Part shown: positions 45,604-56,400 of the stretch, piece after piece
How the letters are laid out: every line of letters starts with the position of its first letter
Position numbering within the stretch: position 1 is the stretch's first letter
Assembly (NCBI RefSeq): GCF_034190915.1
Contig: NW_026947506.1
Coordinates: forward strand, 35,691,748 to 35,755,747
Reading direction: 5' to 3'
Length of the DNA stretch: 64,000 nt
Origin: Cavia porcellus
Lineage: Eukaryota > Chordata > Mammalia > Rodentia > Caviidae
Program-made: the position numbers and the translations under genes
Notes under the pieces: generated by a model
Told to the model about the DNA's origin: nothing
The model's input: the letters and a program-made list of their open reading frames with translations, nothing else
Database searches by the model: none

Positions 45604-45705
45604 TTTTTGGGGCTGGGGATATAGCTCAGTGGCACAGCACCTGTCTGGCAAGTGCAAGATCCTGAGTTCAATCCCTGGTACCCACCAATAAGTAAATAAA
45701 TAAGA
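45503..45705 (+). mobile_element. Two ID-like SINEs inserted at the same target
   Basis: ID copies at 45504-45596 (long poly-A tail) and 45609-45705 lie in the same orientation. The target motif AATGGCYTTT occurs three times: 45494-45503, 45597-45606 and 45708-45717. Confidence 0.88.
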
Positions 45706-46811
45706 TAAATGGCTTTTGTAGGTAAAGGTAGCTTTAATTCAACAGATACTCTTGGAATTGGTTCCACTAAAATGGGCCAATTCAAACAAATATAAAATTT
45801 ATTATTATTATCACTGGTGAACAAACTCAGGGGTGCTGGGCTTGCTTCCAAGGAGATACATCCCCAGCCCTATTTTTTTCAGTACTGAGTGTTGAACACG
45901 TGGCTTTCCCACTGAACCACACTCCCAGCCCTTTTTATTGTTTATTTTGAGACCAAGTCTCACTGAATTGCCCAGGCTGTCTTTCAACTTGCCACCTTCC
46001 TGTCTGAGCCTTTCCAGTAGCTGGCAAGACTATGTCTAATGACAGTGTTTTAAACTGCAGTTGTCACTTTGTCCTATGCATGCTCAATCCTCTCATTTCA
46101 ATTTCCCCCCAGTAGTACTGGGCTGAATGGGAAAAAACACTTCATTGGTTACATCTGGGAATTCACTTTTCAAAACCTAAGGAAATTAATTCCAAATCTG
46201 CCATTATAGTCTGGGGATTTGACTGAAACCAATTTTCTTCAGCAAACACCACCAAATCTTCGAATAAGTGTTAATAAAAAGTTTTGTCCTTTCCAATCAT
46301 TTGACTCATAAATAAGTGGCTAAATTCTAGAATTTTTGGATTCAATAGGTGTATATATTTAATAAAAAGCCTAGGGGACTGTTTTGAAAGTGCCATCTAT
46401 TAGCCAATGAAGCATGTGACAGTTTTTAATGTTAGATTTAGTGGTCAGGAGGTCAAATTCCCAGCAAGAAGAGTTCACCGTTCAATGTGCTTTGTAATAC
46501 AGAAGGAACCTGTGCGTCAGTAAACAATATCCCCAGCACTCCCTTTTTCTCTTTAAATTTTGAGTCAAGCTCTTGCATAAGGAGCTAACTTGCCCAGGCT
46601 GTGCTCCATCTTACAATCTTCCAGGCTTAGCTTCCCAGAGCACCTGGATTATAAATGTGTGCCATCCTGCTCAGTTTAAAGGATGTTTTTTGGAAGGCAA
46701 GCAAGATGTTACATGTGAAGGGGCAGAAGTAGTATATGACGGAAAAATTTGACAGGTATCCTGCACAATCAAAAATACATTAATCCCATCCCCATAATTC
46801 AGCTCTCTGTC

Positions 46812-46955
46812 TCTCTATTTTCTGAGACAAAGTGTTGCTATGTAATTCAGGTTGGCCTTGTATTAGGCAGCCCGTGGGCTTGAACTAGCAGTGATCCTCA
46901 TGCCTCAGCCTCCAAAGTGCTGGGATTACCAGCTTGATCTACCATACCCAGATTC
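46812..46955 (-). mobile_element. B1-like SINE, minus strand
   Basis: Reversed B1 with TTTCTGAGACAAAGTGTTGCTATGTAATTCAGG start. Similar, more diverged copies lie at 46555-46675 and 45945-46035. Confidence 0.75.
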
Positions 46956-46984
46956 TGTTCCTCTTGTATAGTTTTTCTTTCAGG

Positions 46985-47103
46985 GAATTGAGTCCATTTT
47001 GGGGTTTTGACTTTCAGGATTTCCAGATTTGAGATTTGGTTTTCTTGAGATTGTGATTTTCAGGATTTTGATTTTAGAAATTTCAGACTTTAGGAATTTT
47101 AAG
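46985..47103 (+). repeat. Degenerate GGATTTTGATTTTCA-type repeat
   Basis: About 120 bases built from diverged GATTTTSAGGATTT-like units. It ends next to the start of the BTF3 pseudogene. Confidence 0.55.
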
Positions 47104-47325
47104 CTTTGAGGATTCCAACACTCCTCTAGCTGCCACCTTGCATCCCTGTGGGTGTGGGCCTAATTCAGCTGGTCTGCTGAGACCCCCTGAGCACCAGCAC
47201 TAGTTCCCGGAACTGCTCCATGTTCTCTCTGACAAGATGAAAGAAACTGTCATGAACCAAGCAAAACTGATCAAACTTCAGACACAAGGACCGAATAATG
47301 GGAAAAGAATGGCTCACAGAAAGCA

Positions 47326-47418
47326 AGTAGCTCACGAGGTGGGATATAACTCAGAAGCACAGCACCTGCCTGGCAAGCGAGAGATCCTGAGTTCAAGTCC
47401 TGGCACACACAAAAAGAT
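47326..47418 (+). mobile_element. ID-like SINE inside the BTF3 pseudogene
   Basis: GAGGTGGGATATAACTCAGAAGCACAG head and GAGTTCAAGTCCTGG B-box-like part. It interrupts the sequence matching the Lys/Arg-rich N-terminal region of BTF3, just before HRTATADD. Confidence 0.8.
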
Positions 47419-47776
47419 AGGTCATAGAACAGCTACAGCAGATGATTAAAAACAAACAAACTTCAGTTCTCATTAAAGAAGTTAGAGGTAAACAGAATCT
47501 CTGGTATTGAAGAAGTGAATATGTTTCCAAACCAAGGAACAGTTATCTACTTCAGCAACTCAAAAGTCAGGCATCTCTGGCAGCAAACACTTTCAAAATG
47601 ATAGGCCATGCTGAGACAAAACAGCTGAGAGAAATGCTACCCAACACTCAACTGGAGCAAGAGTTTAACGAGGCTGCCCCAAGCTCTGCCCAATCTGTGG
47701 ATACAGAAGCACCGCTTGCTCCTGGAGAGGAGGAGGAGGATGAAGTTCCAGATCTTCTGGAGGATTTTGATGTAGT

Positions 47777-47894
47777 TTTTTTTTTTTTTTTTTTTTTTTT
47801 TGTCTTTTTCGTTTTTATCAGTACCAGGGATTGAACTCATGACTGCCTGCTTGCAAGGCAGGCACTTATGCCGCTGAGCTAAACCTCCAGCCCT
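47777..47894 (-). mobile_element. Young ID-like SINE inside the BTF3 pseudogene
   Basis: About 24 Ts, then GTCTTTTTCGTTTTTATCAGTACC and a complete reversed ID head. TTGATGTAG (47767-47775) and TTGATGCAG (about 47895) flank it. It splits the codons for the last residues of the pseudogene. Confidence 0.9.
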
Positions 47895-48333
47895 TGATGC
47901 AGTTTCTAAGAATGAGGCCACTGAAATAAGTCAGCTTCTGATGAATATAAAGCTTGGAAAATGTTTCTCGGGGCTGCTATTTTATGTTATGACTGTTTTT
48001 AAAGATTAGTTTTGTTTATGAATCTGATGAAATCTAGATCTCTAATATTTTAAGCCCAAGTTCCTTGCACACTGCAGCTCTTTTCAGTTTTTGCTTACAA
48101 ACAATTCATTCTTTGCAGCCAATTAAGAAGCTTGAGCATAAAGTTTGAACCAAGGATTGATAAGTTTAAAAAAGAAATTTCAACCTTCCAAATTACAGTG
48201 TTTGGAACACTTTTGGGATTATGATCTGTACTACAATGCATGATCCATTCTGGTTTTTATGGTAATCCAGTAAAATAGAATGAAGGTACAAACTCAAGTG
48301 CAATTCAAATGTCCAGCATGTTGGTGGGTAAAT

Positions 48334-48419
48334 TTGGATTTTTACCGGTACCAGGGGTCGAACTCACAACTGCCTGCTTATAAGGCAGGCGCTTATGCCG
48401 CTGAGCTAAATCCCCAGCC
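48334..48419 (-). mobile_element. ID-like SINE, minus strand
   Basis: GTACCAGGGGTCGAACTCACAACTGCC through GAGCTAAATCCCCAGCC, flanked by TGGATTTTT and TGGATGTTTT. Confidence 0.8.
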
Positions 48420-48985
48420 TGGATGTTTTAAGTGCCATCCCTATTTTACTCATCTGTGGCTGGGTAACAGATCGATCCAGAGTTTAGCACTTTAAAACAA
48501 CATATCACCATATTATTACCTCACAGTTCTTGGAGGTCAGGAATTCGGAAGCCTCTGGCTCAGGAAATCTCATGAAGCTAATAATAAAAGTCTAAAATAA
48601 TTTAACCCTTTCCCGGTACCAAAAGAAAAAGACCACCTCCTTTAAATAGATACTTTTGACATTTTCTTCATAAAACTTATAAACACAAATCTCTTTTTCG
48701 GATGTACGTAACTTGTTTTCAAAGCTAAAAAGCTTTTTACCACTTTTTCCTTCCGGGAATGCCTTTTTTGGAGTCTGCAGAGCCATCTCTTTAAAATGTG
48801 AACACCATGGCACAAGGGCTTGCCTGGCAAGTGTGAGGTTGTGAGTTTGAACCCTGGTACCAAAAAAAGAGAAAAGACAAAGAAATGTGAATGCCAGCGA
48901 AGAGGATGGTGCCCTGTCTCTCTGGCTTCCTGGTTTTGAGAGTTGAGCTAAGTGTCTGGCTCCCAGTTACAACATTCTGCTCATT

Positions 48986-48988
<3 letters not shown>

Positions 48989-49044
<56 letters not shown>

Positions 49045-49079
49045 GAGACAGAGAGAGAGACAGAGAGACAGAGAGAGAC

Positions 49080-49110
<31 letters not shown>

Positions 49111-49157
49111 GACAGAGAGAGAGAAACAGAGAGAGAGACACACACAGAGAGAGAGCC
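48989..49157 (+). repeat. (GA)n/(GACAGA)n microsatellite
   Basis: Pure GA to about 49031, then mixed GAGAGACAGA units. Any frame through it is a Glu/Arg or Ser/Leu artefact. Confidence 0.95.
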
Positions 49158-49841
49158 TAAAGAACCTAAAGACCTGATGGGAGCTGGTGCTGGCTTTCAG
49201 AATGGCTCATGGCTCACTCTGCAGCTGGTAGCTGCAATCCTGTTGCTGGGAAGGGACACAGAAAGACATGGACTTGTGTATACTCCAACAGTGTCCTCAT
49301 AACCAGGCAGCTAGCTTCCATCAGAGGGAGCGATGAAAGGGAAAGAGGGAAGAGGGGGAGAGACCTCAGTGCCTTTTATGATCTAGTCTCAGCAGTGACA
49401 ACCTATTTTCTCTACCATATTTTTTTTAGTGTTAGGGAGTGAACACTGGGCTTTTTGCACATGCTAATTTACATGCACTACCACTGAGCCACACCCCCAA
49501 ACCCTACCACATTGTTTGTTACTCAGGCCACATTTAAGAGAAGAGGAATTTAGCTCCCCTTCTTAAGGGATGTGTCAAGTAAATGTGGTTATATTTCCAA
49601 ACCATAAAATACAAAGAATGCAAAAAAACCTGGTTAACTATTTTCACCAATTCAAAAAAGTATATTCCCTGCCCAAGAAAACTAGACATGCTCTAAAATT
49701 TTATAGCACTTATATGAAAGAAACATGATTGGGGTTTTCCTAAATGTGACTATGGTCTCAAAAAATTTCAGTATTACAAATAACAAATTGAGAAGCTGAA
49801 ATAAATGTTTCTAAACTATCAAAAAAAATTTTCAGGGTTAG

Positions 49842-49910
49842 GGATGTAGCTTAGTGTTAGGAGATTTACCTAGCATGTATGAAGTCCCTGGGTTCAAGCC
49901 TCAGTATGGG
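49842..49910 (+). mobile_element. ID-like SINE, diverged
   Basis: GGTTAGGGATGTAGCTTAGTG head and GGGTTCAAGCCTCAGTA end. Confidence 0.65.
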
Positions 49911-50024
49911 GGAGAGAGAGGGCATGGAATATATATATATATATTCCCACCTATAAGCCTGGCAGCCTATAAGACAGCCTGTCTTTCAAGGCTATTCTGG
50001 AACTTAGTCACTATAATATATATC

Positions 50025-50258
50025 TCATAGTGGCACATTGCCTGTAACTTCAGCACTCAGGAAGCTGAGGATCACTGTGAATTTGGGACCAGCCTAGACT
50101 GCATGGTGAGTTCAAGGCCATCATGAACTACATAGCAAGATTCTATCTCAAAAAACAGATCTTGCTAAATTGCCCAGGCTGAGATTAAACATGGGAATCT
50201 TCCTGCCTCAGCCTTGAATCACTATTAGGATTACGGATAAGTGCCACAACACTCAGCT
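50025..50258. mobile_element. Head-to-head B1-like SINE pair
   Basis: A + strand B1 (50025-50156) runs into a minus-strand B1 fragment (about 50158-50258). Confidence 0.7.
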
Positions 50259-51949
50259 AGGTTTTATGTCTTTGTGCAGGGCTGCATGCAGGGCTGATTT
50301 CTGGGTACCAGTCAAAGTTCTTTCCTAGAGCTTAGTGTATAAAAAGGCCACACTCAAAACTTAAAGCTCAGCAGCTACTGACATGAAATTTTTAATAATT
50401 TTTCATTCAACTTGTGTTTTATGGCAAAGCATAATGAGGCAGGCAATAGAGCACAGAAGAGAGAGTAGAATCTGGGCACATGTGTCACTCTACTGCTTGC
50501 AATCTTTTTGCTCCCCGAGGATCAGTTCACCTACCTGCTTCCTGATGCTAAGATAGCCTGGCAGCTGCCCTGTCTAGCCTTGTGAACATAGCCATCCTCC
50601 CCTCAGGGACCTCAGCATGCATGCAGGTGGGTGAGATCGAGTCAGACTCTGTGCATCCTCTCTGGTGGGCACAGCACTTGCAACCCATCACAGGTAGTAC
50701 CAGGGTGTATTTGGGTAATGTGGGAGGAGGAAATTTCTCCCCTTACCCTGATCCAGCTACCTGTCATGAGGCCTGCAGTATCCTTGAAGGTTTCCCTCTG
50801 CCTGCGGCTAGGGTGGTATGGGAAAGGAGGGTGCCCAGCTCAAGCCATCAGACGCCATGTGAGCATCAATACTGGCCCATCTATCCCATGCCCAAAGTTG
50901 TGCCTGCTTGGCCTGATCTGTGTGCAGTGGGCCTCCTCTTCTTCCTTCCAACCTTCCTGGGGCCACCCTGTGTCCATCCCTTCCAGCCAGCTCTCTAGGC
51001 ACCCTGCACAGACAAGTCAGGAAACATGAATTATGTGCTTCTATCACCGACTAGTGTGTGTCTTGCTTTAGTGACAATGGAAATTAAAATCTAAACCAAT
51101 GGTATGAATTTAAAGGCAAAAACTTTGAGAAGTAAGCTTAAGGAGCTGATAAAGATCAAGTTGGTCTCTTAGAAAAGGAAAGCAAAGGAAGACAGGGGAA
51201 GAACTCCCGCTGGAGGTGCTGGAGGGCCATACTATGATGAAGGGAATTAGGCTGGTCCATTCAGAAAAGAATGGAGACCAGACTTATGGGCTGTGTTGGT
51301 TAGTTGGGATCTTGTCAATCGATCTCTCAGTCTTGATTTTGGAGCTGAGCTCAGGATGATCATCATGACTTGGTAGGTGATTCAGTTCCCTTGGGATGAT
51401 TGTTCTTGCGTGGGACAGCCTGTCTTTCAAGGCTCTTGTGGAATCCAACTCTAGGTTGAGGGCTAGGAAGACTTCTGGGACTAGCTGAATGTTGCCGTAA
51501 ATCTCCTATTCTGGTGTTCTTAGTCTTAAAGGCTTATGAGATAATCTAGGTAAAGTTAGGGCTCAGAGACCTCATCTTACCAACTTTTAGACTGACATTA
51601 ACTAAATGATTAGTGTGCTATAGACAGAGTTTAGAAGGATTTGACTTAGAATTTTACAAAGCTATTTTATGTTTAGTTACCTATTGGGTATTTGTAGGCC
51701 TAGATGTAGACTCATGGTTTTTAGCAAAAGCCACTTTTAAGTTCCTGTCTAGATTAGAAGAAAACACAAAACATGCTTATAATGAGTAGTAGGTTAAGGG
51801 CCTAGGAGTTTGTCTTCTGTCCCTATAGTGGCTTTTAACTATGTAGCTATCAGCAATCCTTCATCTGAGTTAAATGCTGTGGTGTTTGCATTCATGACTG
51901 ACATTGCCCAATATAAACAGTAAAACATATGATCATAATTTACAATTTT

Positions 51950-52065
51950 TTTTTGTAATTTTCTTTCTTTCTTTTTTTTTACTTTTTGAGATAGGGCCTC
52001 ATCATGTAGTTCAGGCTGGCCTTGAACTCACAGTGATCTTCCTGCCTCAGTCTCTCAAGTGCTAA
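51950..52065 (-). mobile_element. B1-like SINE fragment, minus strand
   Basis: T-rich start, then GAGATAGGGCCTCATCATGTAGTTCAGG and the first duplicated arm. It is truncated within CAAGTGCT. Confidence 0.7.
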
Positions 52066-53139
52066 AATTTTAACCTCTTAAATAGCAAGCAAGAAAAACT
52101 ACAAACGGGGTGATTGCAAAAGAAAAAAGCTTTGTGTTTTAAAACATTTAAAATCATTTCCCTCACCCTACTCTGCCCACCCCTTTATTATTATTTTTTG
52201 GTACTTGGACTCAGGCCCTGGGTTTGCTTGGTAGGCACAGTGCTCTACCTCTGAGGTACACCGTAAGCTCTTTTTAAAATATTATTTTTAATTTTGAAAC
52301 AGGGTCTGGCTATGTTGTTGAGGGTGACCTCCAATTTGTGATCCCGAATAACTGAAATCACAGGCCTGAGCTGTTGCACAGCCTTCCTCTTCTATTTTTT
52401 GAAATAGCAACTGAAAATTTTCTTTTGCAGCAGATCTGCAAATTATCATTATATAGCAGGGTCTGTGTTCAACTTGTTCTGCTTGTCATTTCTTGTGCTT
52501 ATTCTGTAGAACTGTTCACCTTTCTATCCTTCATGTCTGCAGTAGGCAAATGCTCTATCACTGTGCTGCACCCCCAAGACCCTGTGTTTTCATTTTTTAT
52601 TTTGTTTTATTCCAGTACTGGAGCTTGAACCCAGGGTCTCTGCGCTGAGTTACATTCTCAATTGCTTTTTAATTTACTTTAATTTTTCTGTTGAGACAGG
52701 AGCTGCCTGAATAGCTGAGGTGCCCATACCGAGCTCCAACTTGCCATTCTTCTGTATCAGTCTTCCAGAGTGTTGGGATTTCAGGCAAGCGCCTCCACGC
52801 CCGGCTGGGCATTCTCATTCGTAAAGACAATTCTCAGAATGGTAAAGTCTTTGGGTTCTACAAGAACCTTATCATTTAGGGCTCCCACAATGCCGACCTT
52901 GAGAAATGCGATCACAGATTGAATTTTTTTCTTACACTTTTTCATACAATAAGCTTGTAGCACTCACGACCAGCAGTAAGGGAGGAAAAAAGAAAAATGA
53001 AATCCACATAAGGGAGTGTCATTTCAAAAACTAAAGGAAATCGCTGGCACCCAGGGAGAGGCCGGAAGCTAGACAGAGGGAAGTGGGGGAGGACTCCGGG
53101 TCCGCAGCCGAAGGCGCCGCTTGGTTACCGCACGGGACC

Positions 53140-53357
53140 TCCGTAGGGCTGGCGCGTCCCCTTTAAAGGGCGTGATCGAGGGCGTGGCCCAGCAACCGCC
53201 CGCTCTCCCAGGCTGCCTCGCGCGGGAGACGGCAGTTCGGCCACGTCCCCTGGCCACGTCGCGCCGCTCTCGCCATCTTCGCTGGTTCCTCTTCGGGCCG
53301 CCGTTACCTGCTAAGCCGCCGAGCCCCGGGGCCGCCGCGCCGACCGCCGCTTCCATT
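53140..53357 (+). promoter_or_regulatory. KDELR2: KDELR2 CpG-island promoter and 5' UTR
   Basis: CpG-rich, TATA-less sequence before the ATG. It contains two direct copies of GGCCACGTC (53239-53247 and 53252-53260) and a YY1-type CGCCATCTT (53271-53279), a motif often found close to transcription starts. The CpG-rich block continues through exon 1 to about 53.65 kb. The exact start site is not visible. Confidence 0.7.
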
Positions 53358-53448
53358 ATGAACATCTTCCGGCTGACCGGGGACCTGTCCCACCTGGCGG
53401 CCATTGTCATCCTGCTGCTAAAGATCTGGAAGACGCGCTCCTGCGCTG
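53358..53448 (+). CDS. KDELR2: KDELR2 coding exon 1
   Basis: Residues 1-30 plus the first base of Gly31, ending [13 protein letters not shown]. Covers the first transmembrane helix with Arg5 and His12. Donor GCTG|gtgagc. Confidence 0.96.
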
Positions 53449-56400
53449 GTGAGCGACCGGGCGAGGCCCGAGAGGCTGGGATGCGGGGGATCCTAGCGCT
53501 CCGAGGCCCGCGAGGGCCTGACACACCCCCCTCAGCAGGCTGTGCGGGAGCCTGGGTCCGAGTGGACTTCCCATCAGGGATGGTGTGTCGCAGCGTCGGA
53601 CCCCGCTAAGGGCTCAGCCCGCTTGCGAACTCGACCCGTCGGGCGCTGGCCGGACACTGCGCGGGGCCGTGTTGTGTCTGAAAAGTTTGCAAGGACAGTT
53701 GGAGTCTTGCAGACGTGTCTTCTCTCCCCACACCCTCGTATATTTCCTCGTGCTTTTCTCGGGGCGAGATCCTGTTTGGGGTACTCGCGAATCAGTGAGA
53801 TTGGCGGGAGGAGGATGGGCAGGACCGCGGCTGGCTGGGCCTGACGTGGCAACCAGGCCACCCGGGAAGGTAGGGCGGCCGGGATGGGGGAAAGAGGTCA
53901 TTCTGATGCCCACCCTGCCCTTGCAAGGACTGAGCTATAGAACGTGTCAGACCTGTCCTTAAAATGGTTTTCTTTTCCCCAAACTTAATGATTTGGGATC
54001 ACACCCACTGCCGAGGGCCATGTTGGAAAGTCTTTAAGATAATTTTTTTTTAGTGCACTTCATGGTGCTGCGGGAAGAGAACTTCCAAAGTGGCTTTTTC
54101 TAATAACGGATTCTCTTAAGACTACGTGGGTACCACTGAGCTCATGCAGTTCCTGCCTACACGTCACCACTGAGTTAGCTGTGGCCCACCCCAGGAGTAC
54201 ACACACATTTCCAGCAATCATTGTTGGAAGGTAGTGAAATGTATTTTTCTCAGGTAATACCTGTGTTCTACATTTCATTAACCCTAAGAACTTAAGAATT
54301 GTGAATTTTAAAATTATTTCTTAAAACAAGAGCCCTTTCTTAAACTTGTTTTTGATACTATGGCTACAGTGAAATAACTTCTGATGAATTTAAGAATTTA
54401 ATTTTAGTTAAATGTGGTAGTGCATGCCTGTAATCTCAGCACTCCAGAGGCTGAGGTAGGATGATCACGAAAGTTCAAGACCAACCTAGACTACATATCG
54501 AAACCCTGTCTCAAAAAAACACTTACTTTTTTCACAGATAGCAAAAGATGTGAGTCCTAAAGAACTTCGATGGCAGAGATTCCATTTAGCTGTTTTATTT
54601 ACAAAAATCTCCACATCTAAAGTGACACCTTGTCTTTGACTGCAGTTTGCGGGCCTCACTCACCTGTCTCTGAAACTTAGCTGACATCCAGGAAGTAAGC
54701 AAAACAAAAAAAGACCTTTGAGCAATCAAAATAGATTACAAAGTCCAAATCCTGAAACCAGTGTGTCTGACTTGAAGGTGATCTCTCAATTTTTAAAGTT
54801 CTGGGAAACTCAAATGTATTATTTCCCCTGACAATCATTTAATTGCAGTGATTTCGATAGTTACTATTTAAGTATTTGCTGTGTATTAAGTAGTCAGGTT
54901 TAAGTGCAGTCCTTCAAATAACCTTATGGGGCAGGTGCTATTATCCCTGTTCTGAGAAGGAAGGAACTGATTGTCAGGGAGGTGAGTAAGGTAGTAGTAG
55001 AGCCAGAATTGAAACAAAATCAGTAATTGATAGTTTAAGGTTTTAAATAAATGTCTGCTTTGCCTTAATCAATTTTAGTTTGAATGTTAGATGCCAATTT
55101 TAGGGTTTTTTTTTTTTCCGACTCATATACTACTTTTTTATTTTTATTACTTCTTTATTGATTTATTGTGTTACCGGTGGGTGAACCCAGGAACCTCGCA
55201 CTCAGCTACATCACTAGTCCTTTTGGGGTTTTTTTGAGACAAGATCAAATTTTAGTGACTCCGATTTACAGTCCTCTTTCTTCAACTGCCCAGAGTGCAG
55301 GGATTACAGGAGTGAACCACCATGCCCGGATCTGGTGTTACTTTTAATCTTCAGGTTTACTCTTCGAGTCTTTTCCTTTTCTTTTTTTAAATTTCTCAGA
55401 CTTTCTTCTGGCAGGTAGTTAGTGTTAGAGTGTGTTGTCTTTTAAACTAGTATCACACTTAGATGTTTGGGAGAACTTGGTACAACCGGAGAAAATAGAG
55501 TTCTAGGGGAACCTTGAGTAACAAGGAAAAAGGGAGAGGCTTTTTTGTTGTTGTTGTTGTTTTAATATTCACTTTCCATTTGGAGACTCGTTAAAGAAAA
55601 TGTAAAGTACTTCAGTTAAAATGCTAAGAAAAGAAGATAAATAGGTGAGTTAAATTTGTATTTCCCAAGTATTCCTTGGGGGTTATTAAACTATTGTCAT
55701 TTTCAAATTAGGATGATTTTATTTTGGTGTAGGATTTTTTCTGACCTTTCAAAAAAACCAAATCATTGAGATCATTTTTTCAGAATTAAATGATAAATTT
55801 GACCAACTGCATTGTTTTTCCATTCTAAATTATAAAAGTTGTTTAGAGGCTTTTAAAAGAATAAGAACTTGATAAGAGTTTCTCAAGTAACTGGAATAGG
55901 AGACATATACATCCAGATTGTGTTTCTCATCTTGAAAATACTAGGTTCATTTCAAATTGAGGTTCATTTCAATGATTTCAGCACCAGTGTTAAAGTGCCT
56001 GCAGCCTCAGGACCTTAGTGCTTTTTTCCCTAAGGATGAGGGAAGAGGGAGACTAATGAGGAACTGGAGACTGTTTTCCTGGCAGTCTAATGCCAGAACA
56101 GATAACTTTACAGACCTGTTATAAAGTGAAGTCTGTGTGTTGATCTCATTTGAATCTTCTTTCTGTTGTGGCTATATCTGTCATTGTCACTGCAGAGGGG
56201 TACCAAAAAAAGAAGTGTAAATGTCCCATATTCCTGAACTGCCATTACCATTGCTGCTTGATCTGTAGTATGCTCAAGTTGTCACTGTTTTTCACTTAAA
56301 CCCTGACCTGGATAACTTTGAGACAATAAGCTGTGGTTTTTAAATGAAGGGCTACCACCTATGTATAGATTTTCTAGTAGGTGTAGCATCTACTGAGTTT

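Larger units (their letters stand above)
47104..48175 (+). pseudogene. BTF3: Processed pseudogene of BTF3, broken by two SINEs
   Basis: Matches the BTF3 (NAC beta subunit) transcript from 5' leader to 3' UTR. The translation at 47237 begins MKETVMNQAKLIKLQTQ; after the first [12 protein letters not shown] follows, and later [13 protein letters not shown] and [11 protein letters not shown]. The 3' UTR is recognisable (GGGGCTGCTATTTTATGTTATGAC; GATCTCTAATATTTTAAGCCC; TTCATTCTTTGCAGCC). Introns are absent. Frameshifts and an internal deletion before the acidic tail destroy the frame, and two ID-like SINEs sit inside. The poly(A) tail is nearly gone, so the insertion is older than the RPS8 copy. 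Confidence 0.92.
37622..53140. other. Intergenic region between GRID2IP and KDELR2
   Basis: About 15.5 kb without a recognised functional gene. It contains SINEs, MLT1-like LTR sequence, microsatellites and two processed pseudogenes. 38.2-39.0, 43.85-45.2, 46.1-46.5 and 50.3-51.9 kb are mostly free of SINEs and unassigned. Confidence 0.75.

Noticed and set aside
48989..49177. Glu/Arg-repeat frame
   Set aside because: Pure translation of a GA/GACAGA microsatellite.
50582..50998. 138-codon open frame between the pseudogenes and KDELR2
   Set aside because: No domain or homology recognised, overlapped by a second open frame of similar length; composition looks random.
53069..53524. 151-codon minus-strand frame across the KDELR2 promoter
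   Set aside because: Arg/Pro/Gly-rich mirror frame of a CpG island; no supporting features.
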